Source: CAYLLT01 sp964384465 (GTDB lineage Bacteria > Planctomycetota > Phycisphaerae > UBA1845 > PWPN01). Taken from it: a stretch of DNA of 64,000 nt. Made by a program: the position numbers and the translations under genes. The DNA is taken from assembly GCA_964384465.1 (NCBI GenBank), contig CAYLLT010000013.1:8492-72491 (forward strand). The letters run 5' to 3'. The notes below the pieces were generated by a model, which ran no database searches, was not told the origin of the DNA, and saw nothing but the letters and a program-made list of their open reading frames with translations. Shown piece after piece: positions 55,822 to 64,000 of this stretch. The number at the start of each line of letters is the position of its first letter. Within the stretch, counting starts at the first letter, position 1.

Positions 55822-57681
55822 CTATCGAATCGTCAGTTCCGACGGGATGACCATCAGCGCCCGCTCGCTGCCGAGCAGCTCGATCCGCATCAGCGAGCGA
55901 AGCACGACGCGGAAGCGCTGCGGGTCGGCCGCCTGGAGGAGCGGCAGCAGCTCGCGTATGGCCGGCGACTTGAGCGTCCAGGATTTGCCCGTGGCGATTT
56001 GAACGTTGTCGGTGTCTTCGTCCTTCTTTTCGCCGGTCAGGCCCTCCATGAAAAGGTCCATGAAGTTTTTCGGCTCGGGCATCTGGCGGATCTCGTAGTC
56101 GCTGATATTGGCTTCGGCCGCGGCGAACTTGATCGCATCCTGGAGCCCGCCGAGCTTATCCACCAGGCCGAGGTCCTTGGCCTGCCGGCCGGTGTAGACG
56201 CGGCCACCGGCGATTGATTCTAAATCCTTCTTGAGCCGGTCGCCGCGGCCCTTCTTCACGCGGTCCTTGAACTCCCCGTACACGTCCTCCATGTAACGGT
56301 GGACCAGGGCCCGTTGGCGGTCGTCGAATTTTCGCGAGGTGTTGTACAGGTCGGCGTTCTCGCCGATCTTGGTCTCGTGGAAGGTGATGCCGATCCAGTC
56401 CCAGAGGCCCTTGGTGACCAGCTTGCCGCCGACGACGCCGATCGAGCCCGTCAACGTTCCGGGGTCGGCGAAAATCGTCTTGGCAGCGCACGAAACGTAG
56501 TAGCCGCCGCTGCCGGCCACGTTGCCCATCGAGACGATTAACGGCTTCTCAGCGCGAAGCTGCTCGGTGGCGTGCCAGATGATGTCACTCGCGAGTGCCG
56601 AGCCGCCGGGCGAATCCACGCGCAGCACCACCGCCTTGACGTTGTCATCATCGCGGGCCTTGGCCAGCACGCGCCGCAGCGTCGTGCTCGCCGCCTGCCC
56701 ACTGTCGCCGAAAAGGCCGTCCTCTTTCTTGCCCGGCACGATCATGCCGTCCACGTACACCACCGCGACCGCCGGCTTCTCCGACTCCCGCGCCTTGGAC
56801 ATCATCTCGCCGAGCGACTTGAACAGCGCGAAGATGTTGGAGAAGTCGATCTCCGGCCCTTTCTTCGCGCCGTAATCGTGCTTGAGCGCAACGTCATCGC
56901 CGTACTTGTTCTTCAGTGATTCGGTGAAAACTTCGGCGTATGCGACCTCGTCGATCAGCTTGGCCGCCAGCGCGTCCTTGGCCAGGAACGGCCCGCGATC
57001 GACCAGCGCCCGCACCTCTTCTGGCTTCATCTGCCGACCGTCCGCGATCATCTCCATGAGCTGATTGAAGATGTCCTTGACCAGCGACTCTATCTGCTCC
57101 TTTGCCGGTTCGGAGGGGCCGGTCCGGGTGAAGGGTTCGCCGGCCGATTTGTAATCCCCGATGTGCTCGATGTCCGCCTCGACGCCGATCTTATCCAGCA
57201 GGTTCTTGAAATAAGCCTGCTCGACATCGATGCCGAGCAGCCGGATTTCGCCCACCGGCGCGAGGACCACCTTTGAGGCCGCGGTGGCCAGGGCATAAAT
57301 GCTCTCTGAAGCGTCTTCCAGGTAGCAGTAGACGTCTTTGTCCGCGGCCCGCAGATCGCTGATCGCCTGCCGGATCTCCTGCATCTGTCCCAGCCCCAGC
57401 TCCGGTTTGTCGAACGTCAGCACCACCGCCTTGAGCTGATCGTCTTTCTTGGCCTTCTTGAGCCGCTCCAGCAGGCTGTGGAGGGTGAGCTTCGGCTCCA
57501 GGTCGAAGTTGAACTCAATCGACGGCGGCGCCTCCGTCAGTGGGCCGTGCAGATTGAACACCGCGACCACTTTGCCGCTGTCCGTCGTGGTTTTGTCGGC
57601 GCCGGCCGCCAGGGGAACTGCCGCCAGCATCGCACAGGCGCACACGCCGACCGTCCAGCCGCTCAAATGTCTCTTGCTCAT
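55822..57681 (-). CDS. sppA: Signal peptide peptidase SppA, 67-kDa type
   Basis: The 619-residue protein has a signal peptide (to about Gly27) and two ClpP/crotonase-like domains. The N-terminal domain carries the general-base Lys in EHIGDYKSAGEPFTR; the C-terminal domain carries the Ser nucleophile in GNVAGSGGYYVSCAAKTIFA after LRVDSPGGSALASD. Two domains in one chain is the E. coli-type arrangement. SppA cleaves remnant signal peptides in the membrane. Its high abundance of exported clients in this region fits the role. Confidence 0.93.
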   Translation of the reverse strand: MSKRHLSGWTVGVCACAMLAAVPLAAGADKTTTDSGKVVAVFNLHGPLTEAPPSIEFNFDLEPKLTLHSLLERLKKAKKDDQLKAVVLTFDKPELGLGQMQEIRQAISDLRAADKDVYCYLEDASESIYALATAASKVVLAPVGEIRLLGIDVEQAYFKNLLDKIGVEADIEHIGDYKSAGEPFTRTGPSEPAKEQIESLVKDIFNQLMEMIADGRQMKPEEVRALVDRGPFLAKDALAAKLIDEVAYAEVFTESLKNKYGDDVALKHDYGAKKGPEIDFSNIFALFKSLGEMMSKARESEKPAVAVVYVDGMIVPGKKEDGLFGDSGQAASTTLRRVLAKARDDDNVKAVVLRVDSPGGSALASDIIWHATEQLRAEKPLIVSMGNVAGSGGYYVSCAAKTIFADPGTLTGSIGVVGGKLVTKGLWDWIGITFHETKIGENADLYNTSRKFDDRQRALVHRYMEDVYGEFKDRVKKGRGDRLKKDLESIAGGRVYTGRQAKDLGLVDKLGGLQDAIKFAAAEANISDYEIRQMPEPKNFMDLFMEGLTGEKKDEDTDNVQIATGKSWTLKSPAIRELLPLLQAADPQRFRVVLRSLMRIELLGSERALMVIPSELTIR

Positions 57682-57799
57682 GAATACGTCTCCAAAAGTA
57701 GTCGAATCGTTCTTGTCAGTTCATTGCGTGAGTAAATGTAGATCAACTTTGGGATGGAAGCCATTACAACTCAGACGAATGATTATAACCGCGCCGGCT

Positions 57800-58495
57800 T
57801 CATTCCGTCCCGAAGATGCGATCGCCGGCATCGCCCAGGCCCGGCACGATATAACCGTGCTCGTTCAGGTGCGAATCCACTGCCGCAGTGTAGATCATCA
57901 CATCGGGATGCGCGGCCAGCATCCGCTCGATCCCTTCCGGCGCGGCCACCAGGCACAGCAGTTTCACCCGCGTCGCGCCGGTCCGCTTGATCGCATCGAC
58001 GGCTACCACGCTCGACCCGCCGGTCGCCAGCATGGGGTCGATCAGGATCACCTCGGTCGCGGCCACATCCGGCGGCAACTTGTTATAGTACACCACCGGC
58101 TCGAGGGAGGTTTCATCGCGATATATTCCCAAGTGCCCGACGCGAGCCTGCGGGATAAGCCGCAGGATTCCGTCGGCCATGCCCAGCCCGGCCCGCAGAA
58201 TCGGCACCAGCGTGATGGGGCTCTGAAGGACTGCCCCGCGGGCAATGCCCAGCGGCGTATGTACGTCGATCGGCTCGGTGGCGTGGTCCCGCGTCAGTTC
58301 GTAGGCCATGAACATGGCGATCTGGCCGAGCAATCCGCGGAAATCCTGATTGCTGGTGCGGGCGTCCCTAGCTGTTGCAAGCTTCTGCTGGACAAGAGGA
58401 TGCGTAATGATCAGCACATTCGGGTGGCGTACCCCGCCGGGAGGTTGCGATTCAGACCGACCGGACGGTATGTTTGTACCAGTTTTCACGATCAC
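57800..58495 (-). CDS. upp: Uracil phosphoribosyltransferase
   Basis: The 231-residue protein salvages uracil to UMP with PRPP. Features are NVLIITHPLVQQKLATARDA, LVPILRAGLGMADGIL (catalytic region), EPVVYYNKLP, and the PRPP loop VILIDPMLATGGSSVVAVDA; the C-terminus has YIVPGLGDAGDRIFGT. It is typical in length apart from an N-terminal extension of about 20 residues. GTG at 58495 is the start. It overlaps the upstream gene by 44 nt. Confidence 0.95.
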   Translation of the reverse strand: MIVKTGTNIPSGRSESQPPGGVRHPNVLIITHPLVQQKLATARDARTSNQDFRGLLGQIAMFMAYELTRDHATEPIDVHTPLGIARGAVLQSPITLVPILRAGLGMADGILRLIPQARVGHLGIYRDETSLEPVVYYNKLPPDVAATEVILIDPMLATGGSSVVAVDAIKRTGATRVKLLCLVAAPEGIERMLAAHPDVMIYTAAVDSHLNEHGYIVPGLGDAGDRIFGTE

Positions 58496-59303
58496 GACAC
58501 CTTATCAGGACGTAAAAGGCCGCGGCCAGATGGACACCGCCCAGGCCGAGCGCGCCGTATGCGGGGGCCCGCGGGTCCGCTCCGGCCAGCCGGAAGACCA
58601 GCAGAGCCGCGAGCATGAGAATCAATACCAGCACCGCCGCCTTCCAGCCCATGCCCCGCGGCCACAGCAGTGCCCATGCCGCCAACAGGATAATGAGCTC
58701 GCGCTCGAATGGGAATACCGCGATCCCGAATGCCGGCGGGCCGGGATCGAGCAGCGCCAGCCAGCGAACGTGGAAGCCGTCGACATCGAATCGGAAGGCG
58801 GGCGTCCCCAGCGGCTGCATCACGTCGCCCATCGGCGTCCGCACCCAGATGTGGCGCGGATCGCCCACGAGCTGGGCCGATACGCCGCGACTCCGAAGCA
58901 GCGCCGCCGCCAGCACCGCACGCCCGTCGCAATCTTCCCGCCCCTTGGCCAACATTTCGGAGAGGCTCGGCAGATAATCGGCCGCGCCCCACGTCTGCCA
59001 GTCCCATGAGTATGGGATGCGCAGGTAGACGAAACGCTCGACGGCGGGCAGCAGCGCTCTCGCGTTGTCGCCGCTGAAGTTGTCGGTGTGGTGGAGCTTC
59101 TCGAATTCGGCCGAGACCGCAGCCAGCGCCGGATCGTGCGGATCAGTCAATCGGTCGATCTGTCGAAGATGTTTCAAATGTCGGATGAAGACCACCGGAT
59201 TCGGATACAAGACGACGAAAACCACGCCGGCCAGCATCGCGCCTTTGACCGGCCACCGCACCCATATGGATCGAGCGTTCAACCGTCCCCATGCGGAAAT
59301 CAT
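58452..59303 (-). CDS. Transglutaminase-like membrane protein
   Basis: The 283-residue protein has an N-terminal membrane segment (GAMLAGVVFVVLYPNPVVFI), a transglutaminase-like core with Cys in AKGREDCDGRAVLAAALLRS and His in LVGDPRHIWVRTP, and two C-terminal membrane helices (LIILLAAWALLWPRGMGWKA, AAVLVLILMLAALLVFRLAG). The expected acidic residue of the triad was not pinned down. The start at 59303 was chosen because upstream codons are antisense to a neighbouring gene. It overlaps upp by 44 nt. Function unknown. Confidence 0.65.
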   Translation of the reverse strand: MISAWGRLNARSIWVRWPVKGAMLAGVVFVVLYPNPVVFIRHLKHLRQIDRLTDPHDPALAAVSAEFEKLHHTDNFSGDNARALLPAVERFVYLRIPYSWDWQTWGAADYLPSLSEMLAKGREDCDGRAVLAAALLRSRGVSAQLVGDPRHIWVRTPMGDVMQPLGTPAFRFDVDGFHVRWLALLDPGPPAFGIAVFPFERELIILLAAWALLWPRGMGWKAAVLVLILMLAALLVFRLAGADPRAPAYGALGLGGVHLAAAFYVLIRCRDRENWYKHTVRSV

Positions 59304-59370
59304 CTCGTCATGCAGTATAGCGTTTAGCCGCGATCGAAAGGGAGCGCGGCAGGCAAGTACGTTAATACTT

Positions 59371-60411
59371 CTACGGATGCGTCGCCGGCTCGGTCGCCGC
59401 CTGCACGCCCAGGCGGATCCGCGGCATCTGAAGGTGGATCTGCCGGACGTACGGCTTGTCGCCCGCGGTGTAGAGGGCCACACGCACGGTGTACATCGCG
59501 GGCTTATCGTAGCGGTGATCGGGCGCGGCGACAGGCGAGCGCTCATGGTCGCCGAAATCCCAGAGGTATTTGACGGGCTCGAACGATGAGCGGACGCTGA
59601 ACTTGACGTGCATCGGGTCCCGCGGATCGTCCTCCACGAGAATCCGTATCCACGGCCGATTCTTCACGACATCAGCAAAGAATTCATAGACGGGCTGGGG
59701 GTCGCGGCGGTGAGCGCCGGCGCGTTCTTTGACTTCGGGCCGCATCTCGTTGCTGCGTAGCCATTCGATCGATGCCTCCGCCTGTTCCTTGGGGACCAGC
59801 GGGTCGAGGTTGCCATAGGTCACCAGGATGGGCTGATAGCGGTCGATGAACGGAATGCAGACCTCGACGAACTCCGGCTTGAAGTTTCCCTGCCGGAGGG
59901 CGAGCGCGCGGAACAGGTCGGGGTGGCGAAGTCCGGTGTACAGGACGGCATACGCACCGGCCGACCACCCGGTGAGAAAAATGCGCGTCTCGTCGATCGA
60001 GCGGGCGGCGCGGATGCCGCGGACGATGGACAGGATGGCCTTTTCGTCTTCCGCCTGGCGGCTGATCTGCTCATCGACTTTGGCCGGCAGGGCCGATGTG
60101 CCGACCAGCTCGGGAGCCACGACGAGAAAGCCTTTCGTCTCGGCAATGCCTTTCCATTCGTCGCGCTGGGCGCGGGCCGAGTCGAACGGGTTGGTGCCAT
60201 GACACGTGACCACCAGCGGCCAGCGCTGCTCGTCCCGGTAGTGCGACGGCACATACAGGTGATATTCGCGGCCGCCATCCGGCTCCTGCTGCGTGAGCAT
60301 CGCTCCCGGCGCCGGCAGATCGCTGATCGCCGGACAGCCGGTGCTGAACGCCAATGCACCCGCGGCCAGAAGCAGATGGAGATTCTGTTGAAACCGACTT
60401 CGCACTGTCAA
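59371..60411 (-). CDS. Lipoprotein alpha/beta-hydrolase with PKD-like domain
   Basis: The 346-residue protein starts with a signal peptide ending in a lipobox (GALAFSTGCPAIS; Cys26). The hydrolase part shows PLVVTCHGTNPFDSARA, FLTGWSAGAYAVLYTGLRHP (Ser in GWSAG) and LVTYGNLDPLVPKEQAEAS with Asp. It resembles polyhydroxybutyrate-depolymerase-like or feruloyl-esterase-like enzymes. Residues about 270-330 form a PKD-like beta domain (VKYLWDFGDHERSPVAAPDH). It is probably anchored in the membrane and hydrolyses an ester; substrate unknown, and a link to the PHA locus is only speculative. Confidence 0.78.
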   Translation of the reverse strand: MTVRSRFQQNLHLLLAAGALAFSTGCPAISDLPAPGAMLTQQEPDGGREYHLYVPSHYRDEQRWPLVVTCHGTNPFDSARAQRDEWKGIAETKGFLVVAPELVGTSALPAKVDEQISRQAEDEKAILSIVRGIRAARSIDETRIFLTGWSAGAYAVLYTGLRHPDLFRALALRQGNFKPEFVEVCIPFIDRYQPILVTYGNLDPLVPKEQAEASIEWLRSNEMRPEVKERAGAHRRDPQPVYEFFADVVKNRPWIRILVEDDPRDPMHVKFSVRSSFEPVKYLWDFGDHERSPVAAPDHRYDKPAMYTVRVALYTAGDKPYVRQIHLQMPRIRLGVQAATEPATHP

Positions 60412-60519
60412 CGTTTGACCTCACCCCGCTTGTACCCACACCTTGGCCCGAAGTGGCAATACCGGCGGCCATTATGAACATGAAGCGGGATTTATCAATG
60501 TGAGCTGTGATCCGCTGGA

Positions 60520-62055
60520 TCAGCCCGCGGTTTCATTGGCAGGCTCATAGAGAAAGATCTGTACGGAAGATCGCGGCTGAACGACGTACAGGTCGTAGTA
60601 GGCTTTGAGGACTCCGTGCCTGGCGAGCCACGGCTGAATCATCATCCCGTGGATGGAATCCTCGCCCTCGGTCGCCAGCCACGTCCGCCGATTGAGGTCG
60701 ATGAGCTGCTGCTCGGTCTTGGGAAACTTGTGCAACTGCGAATCCTGAAGGTAATACTGCCCGATATGATCCCCGTTGACACAGACTGCATCTGCCTCGC
60801 GGCGATGATCCCGCACATAGGCCAGCGCTTCCCGCCAGCGTGCGTGATAGCCGTAACCGGCGGTGTAATAGCCATAGTCGATGAACAACATCCCCACCAG
60901 CAGGACCAGCAGCGGTGACAATGCCAGGATTTTGCCCAACGAACCCCGAAGTTCCGTATAGATTCGATCGGTTCCGATGGCCGCGAGCGCCAGCCAGCAG
61001 TACAGGCTCACGAAAACGTAACGCAGCCCCACGTAACTGCGGGTAGAGACAATCGCGAACACGACGGCCGGCACCACTGCGCCGAGAAGCAGATAGATGC
61101 TCAAGCGAGAATCCCTGAAAAGCAGCCACCACGCGGAGATCACCGCGAACAGCGCGACCACCGGGCCGACCATGTATACCTGCCCCAGCGTCAGAGCAAG
61201 GGGCGACTGATACAGATGGCCGATGAACTGCGTCCATTGCTCCGGCCGGCGTTTAATGTCCACAGCGAGAATCGCCAGACAGACGACCCCCGCCCCCACG
61301 GCACTGACCCCCCCCAGCATTCCGAGACGCATTTTCTCGCCGCGGATCAGCCTGACCGTCCAGTCCAACGCGAATACCGCGACAAGCACCAAAGCCGGCG
61401 GTTGCGACAGAAAGGCCAGCAGCAACAGGACAACGGCGGCCGCCATCCGGCCCGGACTGCGGTTCCGCGTCCCGGCGAAGTAAAGAATGAGGCTCAAATT
61501 GTAGAAAAGGAACTGTTGGGTGTAGAACCGTGCAGCCTGTGACCAGTAAACATGCCACGGCGCCACCGCCAGCATGAACATGAAGAAGATGGACGCTCGC
61601 GGCCCCAGCATTCTGTAACTGAACAATCCCAGCAGCGGGATCGACAAGATGCCGAAGACCGCCGATCCAATGCGGGCGGTCGTCTCGGTCACGCCCTTGG
61701 ACCGCCACTGTTCGGGGTGTTTCGGATCGATTTCGTCCACCGCGACGCCGCTCAGCCACATGCCCAGATAGGTTGGGATGTAACCGAAGACCTTGGACAT
61801 GTGCGTGTTTTTCAGTTGGCCGCAGATGGAAACGGTATTGAGCTCATCCACCCAGAAGCTGGCGGTGCTCAGATGATAAATCCGCAATGCGGTTGCCAGT
61901 ATGGTAGCCAGCAAAGCCCAGCGGACGAAACTGGACGTCACGCGCGTGGGGAGCTGGTCGGGCTCGAGGGCCGTATGCGCTCGGCTATCCACTGTAGCAG
62001 GTGGAGCAGAAACGGTCGGGCTGTTCCGCAGGAACTGTGACTGCATATTCGGCAC
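60520..62055 (-). CDS. Membrane glycosyltransferase, GT39/PMT-like
   Basis: The 511-residue protein has about eleven membrane segments and a conserved first periplasmic loop FWVDELNTVSICGQ (the Asp-Glu pair of C-type glycosyltransferases), with ARIGSAVFGILSIPLLGLFS and APWHVYWSQAARFYTQQFLF. It fits the GT39/ArnT/GT83-like superfamily that uses polyprenyl-phosphate sugars on the outside of the membrane. It may act on lipid- or protein-linked glycans; target unknown. The start at 62055 (MPNMQSQFLRNS) precedes a soluble segment of about 40 residues. Confidence 0.85.
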   Translation of the reverse strand: MPNMQSQFLRNSPTVSAPPATVDSRAHTALEPDQLPTRVTSSFVRWALLATILATALRIYHLSTASFWVDELNTVSICGQLKNTHMSKVFGYIPTYLGMWLSGVAVDEIDPKHPEQWRSKGVTETTARIGSAVFGILSIPLLGLFSYRMLGPRASIFFMFMLAVAPWHVYWSQAARFYTQQFLFYNLSLILYFAGTRNRSPGRMAAAVVLLLLAFLSQPPALVLVAVFALDWTVRLIRGEKMRLGMLGGVSAVGAGVVCLAILAVDIKRRPEQWTQFIGHLYQSPLALTLGQVYMVGPVVALFAVISAWWLLFRDSRLSIYLLLGAVVPAVVFAIVSTRSYVGLRYVFVSLYCWLALAAIGTDRIYTELRGSLGKILALSPLLVLLVGMLFIDYGYYTAGYGYHARWREALAYVRDHRREADAVCVNGDHIGQYYLQDSQLHKFPKTEQQLIDLNRRTWLATEGEDSIHGMMIQPWLARHGVLKAYYDLYVVQPRSSVQIFLYEPANETAG

Positions 62056-62462
62056 CGAACAGAATCAGCGAATCAAACGAACGCCAAGCTGTGGGAATTC
62101 AGATCTGGATATGATACTGGCTCACCGTCCACCGGCCCCCTCCGCCGGTATCCACCCTTTGAATATCGGCTCATCTCTGATTAACTGCGAAGCGCTTCCC
62201 GTGGTCGCGTAGACCATGAGCATCCTGCCGAGAACCTCCGGAGCGGAATTGCGTCTTGCAGGTAATATGATTTTCACGAGTGATTCAGCGAAGTCAATGC
62301 GCAAACCATATGACAGAAATAATTGTTGACAAACTTCAATCAAACGCCGGCCTGGCACTTTTATAGGACTCACTTCGCTTCAGAGCAACCGCGATGAAAC
62401 CGAACTATGGGCAAGGAGCGCCTGCAGCAGGGCTGATGATACCGCTCTTGATATCAGTCCAG
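62056..62462. other. Intergenic region with no supported gene
   Basis: About 400 bases. An 83-codon minus-strand open frame at 62122-62373 exists but shows no recognisable domain and uses atypical codons. Probably leftover DNA from the truncation of the next gene. Confidence 0.4.
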
Positions 62463-63149
62463 TCAGCCGCCGCGCTCGATCGGATACTTTCTGGGCAGTT
62501 TTTGCAGACGCAAGGTGAACTGGACGGCGGTGTCGATTGTTTCCCGCAGGTCGCGGTCCCAATATTTGCTGGAAGCGCCGTACACTTCGCACAGCATCAG
62601 GCCGCTGATCGCATGGGTGTAGGCTCCGGTGCGCGTGGGCTTGTTGAGTTCATCCCCCGCGGCGGGGCGATCGAGGCAGATCAAGCCATCTTTCTTATGG
62701 CAGGTCAACACATAATCGATTGCGCGGCGGAGGGCGTCGGCATAGGCTCCGCCATCGAGTGTGTCGCCATGGGACAGAAATGCGAGCGTCGCCAGGGAAG
62801 TGACGCCGGGCTGCCCGCCGCGCAGGGTCGGGAAATAGCCGTCGGTGGATTGGTGGGCGGCCAGCCATGCCAGCCCCCGGCGGACCGACCGATCCACCTC
62901 CCGCCATCGCGACTGACTCAAGACTTCGACAGGACCGGTCTCAGGCTGCTGCGGCCTGGAGACCGCCTCTTGTGCCGAGAGGCGGACCGCTGACAGCATG
63001 ACTGCCGCTGCCATGCGAGGCCACCACTGGAAGGCGATCCGTCTGGGGGACACGAGCGTACCTCCGGCCGCAACCCGGCCATCGACGCAGCATAGCAATA
63101 GACAGATGGAGTTAAAGAGATCGCGTGACGAAAATCTCGTCGCCCTCAT
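62463..63149 (-). pseudogene. Truncated prenyltransferase/squalene-oxidase-repeat protein
   Basis: The 228-residue product has an N-terminal hydrophobic segment and repeats of the terpenoid-cyclase-like toroid: RGLAWLAAHQSTDGYFPTLR, GVTSLATLAFLSHGDTLDGG, AIDYVLTCHKKDGLICL, THAISGLMLCEVYGASS. It ends KYPIERGG-stop, just where related proteins continue GGWRY; sequence beyond the stop is unrelated. Related planctomycete proteins usually continue for further repeats, so this is probably a C-terminally truncated gene. Function as an exported or cytoplasmic repeat protein is unknown. Confidence 0.62.
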
Positions 63150-63352
63150 CCCCGCTCTGTCTATCCCTGTGAGATTTTGTTAAACTTATTGCTGGTAATG
63201 GGTTGGGTTCCCACGCGACCTGCCCATTTCGGTCTGAGGAGCCGGGATTGCGGCTAAGGGGCATGACTGGCATCCTGCCGGCGCCATACAAAATCTAAAA
63301 AAATCCCGCAACATTCCGGCCTGAGCGGCACTCAAAGAGTACACGGGGACGC

Positions 63353-63571
63353 ATGAAATCTGATCGCTCCCATCAGGAGTTGATCCGGCAAGCCAGGGCC
63401 GGAGATGGCGAAAGTATTGCTGCGCTCGCTGCGGCAATTCAGCAGAGAGTCCGCGCCCATACCATCCACACCTCTAAGGCGTCTAAGGCGACTCCGCCCA
63501 AGCCGATCCGCTCAAATCATCGACCGGGAAGCATGGGACGAACTTTTGAATTGAAAGGGGATCGGACGTGA
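63353..63571 (+). CDS. Short ORF with sigma-factor-like start, translationally coupled to MoxR gene
   Basis: The 72-residue frame opens MKSDRSHQELIRQARAGDGE then SIAALAAAIQQRVRAH, resembling the first helix of ECF sigma factors (ELVRRARAGD..AF..L...H...VR..), then loses similarity. No sigma regions 2 to 4 follow. Its TGA overlaps the GTG start of the next gene (GTGA, 63568-63571), so translation may be coupled. It may be a relic of a sigma-factor gene or a leader peptide. Confidence 0.4.
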   Translation: MKSDRSHQELIRQARAGDGESIAALAAAIQQRVRAHTIHTSKASKATPPKPIRSNHRPGSMGRTFELKGDRT

Positions 63572-64000
63572 CTTCAACAGGCCCGAAATCGGCAGCGCCG
63601 GATGAAGTGCAGATGGTCGATGACCTGCACCGCAGATACCGCGAGATCGTCGGCCAACTGGGCGGCGTCATCGTGGGCATGGAGGACGTCATCGAGCAGC
63701 TCCTGATCGCGATGCTGTGCCGGGGGCATTGTATTCTGGAGGGCGTGCCGGGGCTGGCCAAGACGCTGCTGGTTTCCGAGCTGGGCAAAATGCTCGGGCT
63801 GTCCTTCCGGCGGATTCAGTTCACGCCCGATCTGATGCCGGCGGACATCACCGGCAGCGACGTGCTGGAAGAGGATCACACCACCGGCCGGAAGGTGTTT
63901 CGATTCGTGAAGGGCCCGCTGTTCGCAAACGTCATCCTGGCCGACGAAATCAACCGCACGCCGCCCAAGACGCAGAGCGCGCTGCTGGAGGCGATGCAGG
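63568..64000 (+). CDS. MoxR-family AAA+ ATPase, N-terminal part, cut by window edge
   Basis: The visible 144 residues include EGVPGLAKTLLVSELGKMLG (Walker A variant GLAKT), FTPDLMPADITGSDVLEED and VILADEINRTPPKTQSALLE (Walker B). This is a MoxR/RavA-like ATPase distinct from the one at 34433, which has GVGKT; the GLAKT form is the commoner subgroup. It starts with GTG 63568 after AAAGGGG. DUF58 and transglutaminase-like genes would be expected further right. Confidence 0.92.
   Translation, partial: MTSTGPKSAAPDEVQMVDDLHRRYREIVGQLGGVIVGMEDVIEQLLIAMLCRGHCILEGVPGLAKTLLVSELGKMLGLSFRRIQFTPDLMPADITGSDVLEEDHTTGRKVFRFVKGPLFANVILADEINRTPPKTQSALLEAMQ

Noticed and set aside
62122..62373. 83-codon minus-strand frame as a gene
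   Set aside because: No domain, weak start context and location in a gap next to a truncated gene.

Overview
The window is GC-rich bacterial chromosome that looks like a planctomycete, most likely of the Phycisphaerae type. Five large exported proteins end in the same short C-terminal module (DxDxDGDVD..DF..LQxC), which I know from planctomycete genomes. Small membrane proteins with a CGYNLTG..ENRCPECG zinc ribbon recur, and intergenic spaces are full of palindromic repeats. No rRNA, tRNA, CRISPR array or phage structural gene was seen. The only transposase is a remnant at 40629-40829.

Layout. 1-4.6 kb is a polyhydroxyalkanoate (PHA)-type locus: thiolase (partial), phasin-like protein and PhaR regulator on the minus strand, and two short-chain dehydrogenases on the plus strand, interrupted by a DUF5678-like/retropepsin-like pair. 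4.6-7.7 kb holds two zinc-ribbon membrane proteins, then a radical SAM enzyme resembling tetraether/membrane-spanning-lipid synthases coupled to an Lgt-like membrane protein. 7.8-13.6 kb is housekeeping (purA, uppS, recJ) with small accessory genes. 13.7-34.2 kb is a secretome region: GH9 glycosidase, a 1362-residue propeller/di-haem protein, PQQ-type dehydrogenase, GxGYxYP-family protein, subtilase, and an unusual twin-DTG aspartic protease. All of these except the PQQ protein carry the four-cysteine C-terminal module. 34.4-39.3 kb is a MoxR-DUF58-transglutaminase operon. 39.5-48.1 kb has ROK kinase, a TIGR00300-family enzyme, BioF-like enzyme and a B12-type radical SAM protein. 48.1-55.7 kb is a rearranged patch: a nucleotidyltransferase module, a duplicated esterase/acyltransferase pair (one esterase copy decayed), and a HEPN-like gene pair lying between two copies of the 3' end of glyS. 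55.8-64 kb has sppA, upp, a transglutaminase-like protein, a lipoprotein esterase, a GT39-like glycosyltransferase, a truncated prenyltransferase-repeat protein and the start of a second MoxR gene.

Most striking are (1) several families of palindromic repeats that sit in frame inside conserved genes (recJ, the DUF58 gene, the TIGR00300 gene, a signal peptide) or straddle gene junctions; (2) the cysteine-braced dockerin-like tag shared by five different exported proteins; (3) a putatively exported two-DTG aspartic protease; (4) the radical SAM/Lgt-like pair as a candidate membrane-lipid module; and (5) the HEPN cassette flanked by direct repeats of the glyS 3' end. All functional calls come from reading the sequence; no database search was run.
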